This document shows, in pieces, positions 1 to 6,543 of a stretch of 25,076 bases of DNA (its first letter is position 1; each line of letters begins with the position of its first letter). Made by a program: the position numbers and the translations under genes. The stretch comes from a virus. A model generated the notes under the pieces. The model had not been told where the DNA came from, searched no databases, and saw only the letters and a list, made by a program, of their open reading frames with translations. The stretch is from IMG/VR virus record IMGVR_UViG_3300023119_000108, positions 1 to 25,076 of that record. One strand, written 5' to 3'.

Positions 1-444
1 TGACTGTCTTGTATTAGTATCTGCAATTGAAGTTGAAAATTGTGTGCTATCAAACACATCTCTATCGTCTAGAATGTTTTGTGCAGCAGCTTCAAAATCT
101 GCAAATCCTTCTGCTTGATCTTCTGTTGCATCAGCTGATGTTCCTCCCGGACCTATATCAGCTGCATATACACCAACTATTTCTCCTATTGACGGAGCTG
201 CGAGACCATCTGGATTTGTCCAAGTAGGCGGATTTCCTGTTTGGTGTGTTCTTGCTTTTACTAGATCATTAAAAAGTAATTGCATGTCATTAGCATATAT
301 GATATCATTATCTGCTTTTGACTTGCTTTCTAATGTTCTACCATAACCATTTTGTGCGCCATCACCAGGTCCAAGAACATTACTTATTGTACTTCGTATT
401 GAGTTATATACTGATGAGTTAACTAAATCTGTGACCGCTGGCAT
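1..444 (-). CDS. Virion structural protein, N-terminal part (cut by window edge)
   Basis: An open frame of 148 codons runs from ATG at 444 off the window edge at position 1, so the C-terminus is missing. It starts MPAVTDLVNSSVY. I chose this ATG because AGGAG at 456-452 lies 7 nt upstream; another ATG at 448 in a different frame stops after nine codons. The early part holds 'VLGPGDGAQNGYG' and 'KARTHQTG', a pattern I remember from beta-rich structural modules of marine T4-like phages (a VLGxGxGxxGYGxTL segment followed by a short helix ending ARxHQTG). No enzymatic motif, signal peptide or membrane segment is visible. The Shine-Dalgarno overlaps the stop codon of the upstream fibre gene, so translation of the two is probably coupled. 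By position it is a tail or baseplate-periphery component; this is inference from context. Confidence 0.75.
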   Translation of the reverse strand, partial: MPAVTDLVNSSVYNSIRSTISNVLGPGDGAQNGYGRTLESKSKADNDIIYANDMQLLFNDLVKARTHQTGNPPTWTNPDGLAAPSIGEIVGVYAADIGPGGTSADATEDQAEGFADFEAAAQNILDDRDVFDSTQFSTSIADTNTRQS

Positions 445-454
445 TCATATTCTC

Positions 455-1954
455 CTAAAGTTTTAATATACACTCTACTAGTTTTTCGTCTTCACTTAAA
501 TTTGTTTCTAGAGCTATACCAACTAAAGGATTGCCATTAAAGTGTGTACTTGCGCAACCTTCTGCATCTACATAAACTTTGTCACCCTTTGCTACAGCGC
601 CTATGCATCTTACAGGAACACGACCTTCAAGTGCTATTGCTTGACCTTTTGCTTCTGCATTCATTAGATATGCAGGCTTTTCAGATATAACACCTACTGG
701 AAAACTGTCTAGCACACATGGTGCAATTTCATATTCACCTGCTGTACATACATACATAACTGTTCCTACAGGATGATCTTTTTCTACAGTGTATTTTTCT
801 GCTAAGTCAGCAAACTGTGCTTGAGTAGCTGTACCTTGGAAAATATCTGCAACAATTTTTGTATTATCACCGTCTTGCTCTCTAACAGCAATAGTACCAC
901 CAGTATTAGCTGCTGTTGCATAAGAGTAAGAAGATCCTGAATTTCCTATTCTAATTTGATTTGCTTGATCTGCTGTACCTTTAAAACTTGTAGCATGGAT
1001 TTCATTGAATTCCTCACCAGTGCCGCCTATGTTGAAACTACCATCACTGGCACCGGGGACAATTCCTGCAGCGGTAATTGATATCGAATGTGTTAACTCT
1101 CCTGTACTAGCCGCTTTAAGTTCAAAATCTATTTGGTTGGCATCCGCACTTGTATTCTTAATCAAACCGGTGACATTATCTTCGCGCATAGTAAAGTAAA
1201 AATTACTATGTGTTACTAATCCTGCTGATAAATTTAGCTGTGTTGAAAATGTTGGTGTTCCAGCTTGAACAAAATTTTCAGCTGATAATCCATTTAACGA
1301 TTCTGCGTTTGTTGCTGTACCATGGAACCTAAATCCGGTTGATGTAACACCAGAAGCCGGTGTATCACGTAAAGTAATACCTTGTTGAATATCACTAAAT
1401 CCTTGTATTTCGTTATCAGCACCCGAACCTAATGTAAATGCTACTGGCGATATAACAAATACAACATTGTCGTTAACTGTTGCTGTAATAATACTTCTGG
1501 AGACACCATTTGGTGACGTGTTATCAAGTACTGTTCTACTAACCATTTGTGTTTGGCCTTCACCAGCATCTTGTGGTCCAATTAGGACAAAGTTTGAACC
1601 ATTAAACACATAAAGTTGTTCGTTAGCACTATCCCACCAAAAATCACCGTTTGCTAATCCTGCTGGCTGAGCACCACTTACTTCAGCACCTCCAACTGTT
1701 CTCCAGTTTTGGTTGCCATCTCTAAATTTCATTCTATCTGATGCAGAATCAAACCATAATTGACCGCTTAACGGTTTAGGTGGTTGATTTGCACCTGCAA
1801 AATTTTCTAGCAAGAATAAGAAGTTTTCATTATGAATTTCTCCATATCCTGCATAATTCTTTCCTACAAATTTGATGTCTGTAGTTTCGTCAAGAGTACC
1901 ATCTTCCACTGTTGTGAGCGGACTCTTATTAAATCTGTCTATTTGATACGCCAT
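455..1954 (-). CDS. Tail fibre-like protein with cysteine-rich C-terminal domain (paralogue C)
   Basis: This 499-residue protein is the third of three fibre proteins sharing an N-terminal region. Residues 31-69 carry GKNYAGYGE, NENFLFLLENFA and GQLWFD. Two copies of a G-x-x-W-x-D...DG/NG module follow at about 64-84 and 103-126, the second ending in LIGP. Residues 221-231 (NGLSAENFVQA) resemble the 'LxGxxAxxF' fibre linker. The middle is a low-complexity beta-rich shaft. Residues 381-499 (from FADLAEKY) form a compact terminal domain with VGTVMYV, FPVGVISEKPAYLMN and VPVRCIGAVAKGDKVYV. It resembles the fibre C-terminal domains related to phage peptidase G2 or self-trimerising tips; I cannot name a catalytic residue. 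All five cysteines (403, 413, 450, 467, 495) lie in this domain. ATG 1954 has AGGA at 1966-1963 with 8-nt spacing, and a perfect late promoter lies at 1998-1991. It is probably a receptor-contact fibre on the baseplate or tail. Confidence 0.8.
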   Translation of the reverse strand: MAYQIDRFNKSPLTTVEDGTLDETTDIKFVGKNYAGYGEIHNENFLFLLENFAGANQPPKPLSGQLWFDSASDRMKFRDGNQNWRTVGGAEVSGAQPAGLANGDFWWDSANEQLYVFNGSNFVLIGPQDAGEGQTQMVSRTVLDNTSPNGVSRSIITATVNDNVVFVISPVAFTLGSGADNEIQGFSDIQQGITLRDTPASGVTSTGFRFHGTATNAESLNGLSAENFVQAGTPTFSTQLNLSAGLVTHSNFYFTMREDNVTGLIKNTSADANQIDFELKAASTGELTHSISITAAGIVPGASDGSFNIGGTGEEFNEIHATSFKGTADQANQIRIGNSGSSYSYATAANTGGTIAVREQDGDNTKIVADIFQGTATQAQFADLAEKYTVEKDHPVGTVMYVCTAGEYEIAPCVLDSFPVGVISEKPAYLMNAEAKGQAIALEGRVPVRCIGAVAKGDKVYVDAEGCASTHFNGNPLVGIALETNLSEDEKLVECILKL

Positions 1955-1974
1955 TTTGTTTGTCCTATATATTT

Positions 1975-1988
1975 ACGTGTCTACACGT
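1975..1988. repeat. Perfect inverted repeat in the leader of the 499-aa fibre gene
   Basis: ACGTGT-AG-ACACGT is a perfect two-fold symmetric sequence with 6-base arms, placed 2 nt downstream of TATAAATA and 20 nt before the ATG. By T4 geometry transcription would start inside or next to it. It could be a protein-binding dyad, or a small 5' hairpin if the transcript starts far enough upstream. It has no following U-run, so it is not an intrinsic terminator. Confidence 0.5.
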
Positions 1989-1990
1989 TG

Positions 1991-1998
1991 TATTTATA
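1991..1998 (-). promoter_or_regulatory. T4-type late promoter TATAAATA upstream of the 499-aa fibre gene
   Basis: On the coding strand the octamer TATAAATA (1998 to 1991) matches the T4 late-promoter -10 consensus exactly. It directly abuts the TAG stop codon of the preceding fibre gene (TAGTATAAATA) and lies 36 nt before the next ATG. It is the only perfect copy I found on the coding strand. In T4 such sites are read by RNA polymerase carrying gp55 and gp33 with the gp45 clamp; the same mechanism here is inferred. Confidence 0.75.
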
Positions 1999-3813
1999 CT
2001 AATTTGCTACCCATGCTCCATTAGTAATAATAAAGTTTCTTTGCCCTCTTGTAACACTCAAAGTAAATGTTGGCGTTAAAGAGTTAGGTAAATTTACACC
2101 TTGTATAACACTAACAACACCGCCTGCTGCTGCGTTTACATCTACTTCGGTAAATGTAGTTGGAGTAGCAATGTCAATTGCGTCAGTTGATTGTCCTGAT
2201 GCGTAAAAGAATGTTGCTATACGTGCTTCTTTTCCATTAGCAAAACTAGATGCTGGATAAAGACTGTTCAGTATTGTAATTAGTTCATCGTTTACACTAA
2301 TCATTCCTGTAATATCCATAGAAAACACAATTGGTTCTGTTTGGATAGTTTGATCTGTGTAGTTTTTATTAGATGCATCAGCTGGATTTGTAGGACTATC
2401 AAGACCTGTAATTTTGCTGTTGTTAACTTCAATATCTCCAGCAACATTAAATTCAAATCCAGTTGCTCCGCCTGTCCTTGTAAGTGTTCCTGTTCCATTT
2501 AAATTTGTATTGCCAACTGAAAGTTGTGTTAGAATACCGACATTTTGTAAACTACTGTTTACAACTCCTGACCCTAGTGTAGTTGAAGAAAGTACATCTA
2601 CTTCGTTTATTTTATAAGTCTTAGTAGATGCTAAATCAAAGTTTTCGCTACTAGTCCAACTTGCTGTAGATAATTGCCAATTAATTGTTTTATCTACTTG
2701 GGCTTTTAAAGTAATACCGCCGCCTGTTGCTGTTGCATCAGTTGGACTGTCTACAACACCTAATTCAATATTTTTATCAGCAATTTGTAGTGTTTCTGCT
2801 TCAGTAACAAAACTGTCACCTTCTACAGTAAGATTGCCTGTTATTCTAGCATCACCTGTTACATCTAAATTGTATGCAGGATTAGAATTAAAAATACCTA
2901 CACGTTTTGAGTTAGGCTTAATTTTAATTGCACTAGTTGCATCAAGTACATCTTGTGCGCCACGTACAACAATATTAAAGTCAGCACCCGACTTATAATT
3001 TCTAATTGTAAAACCATTGTCTATAAACATTTGGGTATCGTCGTCAACACCAACTGTAACACCGCCTGACGATCTTATGTTTAATTTACCGTATAAAACT
3101 GAATCTTCATCATTTTTCATTAATCTTGATTCAGGAACAATATCTCCTAATGCACTAATTAAGTTTTCTGATTTTTCTGCTATACCATGATACTTAAATT
3201 CGTTAATGTCTATTAAGTTAATACCCTTCTTAATAATACCTTGTGGGTTCTCTGTTGTAACTAATCCAGCAACAAGATTATTAGGTAACGGATTAGGTGT
3301 AAATGTTTCTCCTGATATTACAGAATATAATATTTCATTGACAAAAAGTTTTAGTACAGTTTTAGGATTTAAATCTGTATCAAAAATTGTATCGGTAACA
3401 AATCCACTTTTTCCTTGTAGCCTACTATATGCAGGACCAATCAGTGTCCATTCTGAACCGTCATACAAGTAAAATTGTTTTTCCGCTGTACTAAACCAAG
3501 TATCTCCTGGCACTGGTCCGCTTGGAAATGTTTCACTAATAAAACTACCAGCTGCTGACTGAAAATCAGTACCATCAAAAACTTTTAATTTGTTTTCGCT
3601 AGTGTCATACCAAAGCTGGCCGCGTAACGGTGCTACAGGCTGATTTGGATTAGCAAAATTTTCTAAAATTTTAATAAAGTTTTCATTTAAAAATTCGCCA
3701 TATCCTGTATAGTTCCTGCCTACTAATGCAAGATCAGTTGTATCTGTATCTAGTATCCCGTCAACTAGTTCTGTAAGCAATGTTCCGTCTGTTTTATTTA
3801 AATTATAACTCAT
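1999..3813 (-). CDS. Tail fibre-like protein with DAxxKxYxD fibre motif (paralogue B)
   Basis: This 604-residue protein is the middle member of the three-paralogue set. The shared N-terminal region has GRNYTGYGE (32-40), NENFIKILENFA (43-54) and two G-x-x-W modules at about 65-84 and 103-126 ending LIGP. Residues 305-331 (VGIFNSNP...LDVTG...ITGNLTVEG) match the 'VGIGTTNPxxxLDVxG' shaft motif common in marine phage fibres. Residues 346-352 (DKNIELG) and about 364-424 continue a familiar beta-rich shaft ending in TLGSGVVNSSL. Residues 471-488 (LDSPTNPADAS.KNYTDQ) match the tail-fibre 'L..P....DA..K.YVD' motif. A roughly 110-residue beta-rich end finishes in FIITNGAWVAN. I saw no cysteine. ATG 3813 is preceded by AGGA (3823-3820) overlapping the TAG of the upstream gene. 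Probable role: trimeric fibre or spike contacting the host surface. Confidence 0.8.
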   Translation of the reverse strand: MSYNLNKTDGTLLTELVDGILDTDTTDLALVGRNYTGYGEFLNENFIKILENFANPNQPVAPLRGQLWYDTSENKLKVFDGTDFQSAAGSFISETFPSGPVPGDTWFSTAEKQFYLYDGSEWTLIGPAYSRLQGKSGFVTDTIFDTDLNPKTVLKLFVNEILYSVISGETFTPNPLPNNLVAGLVTTENPQGIIKKGINLIDINEFKYHGIAEKSENLISALGDIVPESRLMKNDEDSVLYGKLNIRSSGGVTVGVDDDTQMFIDNGFTIRNYKSGADFNIVVRGAQDVLDATSAIKIKPNSKRVGIFNSNPAYNLDVTGDARITGNLTVEGDSFVTEAETLQIADKNIELGVVDSPTDATATGGGITLKAQVDKTINWQLSTASWTSSENFDLASTKTYKINEVDVLSSTTLGSGVVNSSLQNVGILTQLSVGNTNLNGTGTLTRTGGATGFEFNVAGDIEVNNSKITGLDSPTNPADASNKNYTDQTIQTEPIVFSMDITGMISVNDELITILNSLYPASSFANGKEARIATFFYASGQSTDAIDIATPTTFTEVDVNAAAGGVVSVIQGVNLPNSLTPTFTLSVTRGQRNFIITNGAWVAN

Positions 3814-3821
3814 GTTGTTTC

Positions 3822-5897
3822 CTAAGCATTGTCAGCAAATATAATATAGTTTACTGTAGCGAAAGGAGGCATAATATCTAGCTCTAAGCCCAATCCACCA
3901 CTTCTATAATTACCTTGTCCATCTGTACCGCCCTCGTCAATAGGACCACTACTTGGAATACCACTTGTAGTTTGGGCTCCTTGTGCAATATTCAACGGTT
4001 GGTTAATACTGTTTTGTTCTGATACTGTATTATCTAGTATCGCATAGTGTTGTGTACCACCTGGTGATTTAAGATCGTGTTCGTGATCTGGTAAGTGTTC
4101 TTTTGTAATGTCTTTAAATTCACTACCTGACGATTTACCTACTTCGTCAGCATTTGAATTTGTTGTAACATCTGCAGGTACTCCGCCCATACTATCCATA
4201 CCGAGTAGGAATCTGCCTCTAAAATCTGGTAGGGCAAAGTGTGTAGTACTCGGATTTTGGAATGTTGGATCTGAAGGACTTTTAAACTTAAATCCAATTA
4301 CATCAAATAAATTGGATGCCTCTGTTTTTTTAATTTCTCTACCGTCACATAAGTACCAACCAGGAGGTGCTACATCACCGCCAAACGGTGCAATCATTCC
4401 AATTGGATTTTTTGGCACACCTTTTAATAGGTTTGATTGAGAAATTTTAAATAAACCTTGATCACCTTGTGTTCTGTTTATAAGTAACTCATCTCCAGTT
4501 TGTGTTGTTACTACAACTTGTTTAGAAGCAATAAACTGGTTACTAAGTTCCGTAGTAAATGTTTGATTTAATGAGCCTGCACCATCAAAGGTAATTTCAT
4601 TTGAACTGACGTCACCTTCCATTTTGAATACAGTTTTATTATTTAATTTTGCTGCACTCGATGCTGTACCAGTAATTGTGCCTGAAACACTACCTTTAAA
4701 AAATCCTTCAAACGTGTCTGCTTTAACAGTGCCGAAACCTTCTATGTTAGGCTTGGTAAGTGCATCAGGATCTGCAACAATATTATTGCCTATATTTGTT
4801 TGTCCTTTTACAGTTAAATCTGCTCCTACTTTAGTATTTTTTGCAATACTAGCACCACCTGAAGTAATTATTGCACCTTCTGTTAATACATCATTAAATG
4901 AATTATCTGCATCTTCAGTGCCTGCTACTTCTAAATTACCTGAAAATTTGCCGCTACCTGTTACATCTAATGGTACTTGAGGATTGGTATTATTAATACC
5001 TACATTAGTATCTGATTTTATCTGTACTACAGTTTGCTCGCCTTGATCATTTTTTACTTTCAATGCAAGACTAGCACCATTAAAATTACTCTTTACAACG
5101 CCGCCTTCGCCTGATGCTTCAAGTGCTAATTGCGCATTTGCACCAACTTGTACACCTTGATTGTTTTTTACATAAAGTGTACCATTTGCGGTTGTGTTAA
5201 CATCTGCACGTAAAAAATTAGAAGAACTAATATCATTGTTACCTATTCTCAATGCATCTGAAGACTGTGCTACTCCGTTATATTTGGCGTTGGTACCTGC
5301 TAAAGTTAAACTTGTTAAATTCATACCAGGCTTAATTTCTGAAAACCCTCTAATATTAACTTTAGGAATAAATTGGTCTTTTGACAGTATGATTACAGGA
5401 ACAGCGTCAATTTCTATTTTTAATACGGTATAAGTTTTATCATCAGTACCTACTATTGTGTCTGGTCTAGTGCCCGATGTTAATCCGTCACTAAATTCAG
5501 GACCTACTAAAATCCAACTTGCTCCATTGTTTAAATAAAGTTGTTGGTTACTAGTATCTACCCATAAATCTCCAATAACACTATTTCCAACTTCAGGTTG
5601 TGCGGCACCTTTTTTAACACCGCCTGACTCAACCCAGTTAGTTCCGTCATAAACTTTTAATGTATCAACACCTACTGATGTATCATACCATGTTTGTCCT
5701 TCTACTGGGTTAGAAGGAGGATTATTATTTGCAAAATTTTCTAAAATATGTAGGAAGTTACTTGCTATTGCTTCGCCATACCCAGTTGTATTTCTTCCAG
5801 GTATAGCTAAACTTGTGTCAGAAGTATTAATTTCTCTATCTTCGACAATTATAGCACCTTTGTTTATGCTATCTGTAAACTGGATTTGGTAAGCCAT
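3822..5897 (-). CDS. Tail fibre protein with C-terminal phage tail-collar domain (paralogue A)
   Basis: This 691-residue protein is the first of the three paralogues. Its N-terminus carries GRNTTGYGE (34-42), SNFLHILENFA (46-56) and two G-x-x-W modules (about 67-89 and 109-132, ending LVGP). Residues 227-236 (SNFLRADVNT) are a fibre linker motif, and 299-326 (VGINNTNP...DVTG...SGNLEVAG) a shaft motif. From about 498 it has a tail-collar domain of the kind found in T4 gp12 and microcystin-dependent proteins: PIGMIAPFGG, APPGWYLCDGR (509-519) and FALPDFRGRFLLGMD (554-568). EHLPDHEHDL (600-609) contains an H-x-H pair (H605, H607), and the tail MPPFATVNYIIFADN ends the protein. In T4 gp12 histidine pairs bind a metal in the trimer; whether this one does is not shown. 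Start ATG 5897 overlaps the upstream stop by one base (TAATG), with GGAGG at 5911-5907. A short-tail-fibre or receptor-binding role is likely. Confidence 0.88.
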   Translation of the reverse strand: MAYQIQFTDSINKGAIIVEDREINTSDTSLAIPGRNTTGYGEAIASNFLHILENFANNNPPSNPVEGQTWYDTSVGVDTLKVYDGTNWVESGGVKKGAAQPEVGNSVIGDLWVDTSNQQLYLNNGASWILVGPEFSDGLTSGTRPDTIVGTDDKTYTVLKIEIDAVPVIILSKDQFIPKVNIRGFSEIKPGMNLTSLTLAGTNAKYNGVAQSSDALRIGNNDISSSNFLRADVNTTANGTLYVKNNQGVQVGANAQLALEASGEGGVVKSNFNGASLALKVKNDQGEQTVVQIKSDTNVGINNTNPQVPLDVTGSGKFSGNLEVAGTEDADNSFNDVLTEGAIITSGGASIAKNTKVGADLTVKGQTNIGNNIVADPDALTKPNIEGFGTVKADTFEGFFKGSVSGTITGTASSAAKLNNKTVFKMEGDVSSNEITFDGAGSLNQTFTTELSNQFIASKQVVVTTQTGDELLINRTQGDQGLFKISQSNLLKGVPKNPIGMIAPFGGDVAPPGWYLCDGREIKKTEASNLFDVIGFKFKSPSDPTFQNPSTTHFALPDFRGRFLLGMDSMGGVPADVTTNSNADEVGKSSGSEFKDITKEHLPDHEHDLKSPGGTQHYAILDNTVSEQNSINQPLNIAQGAQTTSGIPSSGPIDEGGTDGQGNYRSGGLGLELDIMPPFATVNYIIFADNA

Positions 5898-6517
5898 TAG
5901 CTATTTCCTCCGCTAAGACTTTGTACTCTTACAGTATAATCTACTTGTATAAGTCTGTTTAAACTCTTTTGTACAGGATGAAATATAACATGTGTTAATA
6001 GTCTTCCATTTCCTAATACTCCGTCTGAACTTGCACTACGTAATCCTAATTCGTCAAATACAAAAGCATTATCAGCATCTGATGCTGTATCAAATGCATC
6101 TTGTCCGTTAGGCTCACCATAATCTAGCAAGCAGGAAATAACTATATCTGTATAGTTTGTACCATTTAAATGTCTTGTTTCAATTCTGTTTCTTGTAGGA
6201 TCGTTATTATCAGTATTTCTATCATCTACAATTTTACTAAATGTTTGGTTATATAGTCCTGCATTAGTTCCTGTACTATTAGGTGTAAGATACGTAATAA
6301 CACCTGTACTATCAATATTAGTACCGCCATTTCCAAAGCTCATAACCGCAATAGGACCTTGTCCAGCATTACCTAAACTTTCTGCAAGAGCAATACTCAT
6401 GTTCTCATAGTGTATAGCATTCTTTTTGTTTACAAAAATTTCGCCTGACTTTGGATCATGTATCTTGATATGACCTTGTACATATACACCGCTATTTTCA
6501 TTAATTTTGTTTGTCAT
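5897..6517 (-). CDS. Probable baseplate/tail structural protein, 206 aa
   Basis: I do not recognise a named family with certainty. The 206-residue product has no signal peptide, membrane segment or enzyme motif. It begins with a short beta-rich stretch (GVYVQGHIKIHDPKSGE, about 10-26), then KNAIHYENMSIALAESLGN (about 28-46), a glycine-rich turn (FGNGGTNIDSTG) and a C-terminal part with FDELGLR and LLTHVIFHPVQKSLNR (about 172-187) before a final beta strand (QVDYTVRVQSL). The sequence pattern is familiar from marine T4-like genomes, where it accompanies baseplate and fibre genes. By position it occupies the place of T4 genes 8-9, but I see no similarity to them or to gp53. ATG 6517 has AGGA at 6528-6525 (7-nt spacing). 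Its last codons (Ser-Gly-Gly-Asn-Ser) form the Shine-Dalgarno of the following fibre gene. Confidence 0.75.
   Translation of the reverse strand: MTNKINENSGVYVQGHIKIHDPKSGEIFVNKKNAIHYENMSIALAESLGNAGQGPIAVMSFGNGGTNIDSTGVITYLTPNSTGTNAGLYNQTFSKIVDDRNTDNNDPTRNRIETRHLNGTNYTDIVISCLLDYGEPNGQDAFDTASDADNAFVFDELGLRSASSDGVLGNGRLLTHVIFHPVQKSLNRLIQVDYTVRVQSLSGGNS
5904..5911 (-). promoter_or_regulatory. Ribosome binding site embedded in C-terminal codons, TAATG coupling
   Basis: GGAGGAAA (5911 to 5904) encodes the Gly-Gly-Asn near the end of the 206-aa protein and serves as the Shine-Dalgarno for the collar-domain fibre gene whose ATG (5897) overlaps the stop in TAATG. The 9-nt gap after GGAGG and the overlap favour terminational reinitiation. 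Confidence 0.7.
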
Positions 6518-6535
6518 TTTTTATTCCTACATGTG

Positions 6536-6543
6536 TATTTATT
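6536..6543 (-). promoter_or_regulatory. Near-consensus late promoter AATAAATA at the end of the giant gene
   Basis: Coding-strand AATAAATA (6543 to 6536) differs from TATAAATA only at the first base and is followed by C, like the other two candidates. It spans the TAA stop (6541-6539) of the giant gene and lies 18 nt before the 206-aa gene's ATG, with AGGA between them. If active it would let the fibre genes be expressed without transcribing the 15 kb gene. The leader would be very short, so the call is moderate. Confidence 0.5.

Noticed and set aside
1975-1988. Inverted repeat read as an intrinsic terminator after the 604-aa gene
   Set aside because: The stem is not GC-rich and no U-run follows. 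It lies downstream of a promoter motif, so a regulatory dyad or leader hairpin fits better.
4108-4440. Plus-strand open frame of 110 codons, and similar ones at 4624-4980 and 13206-13550
   Set aside because: Each lies antisense to a clearly coding region, has no convincing ribosome binding site, and its translation looks like the complement of the fibre or giant gene.
5897-6517. The 206-aa gene as T4 gp53 or gp8
   Set aside because: The length is close to gp53 (196 residues in T4), but none of the gp53 features I remember are present, and gp8 is much longer. Left unnamed.
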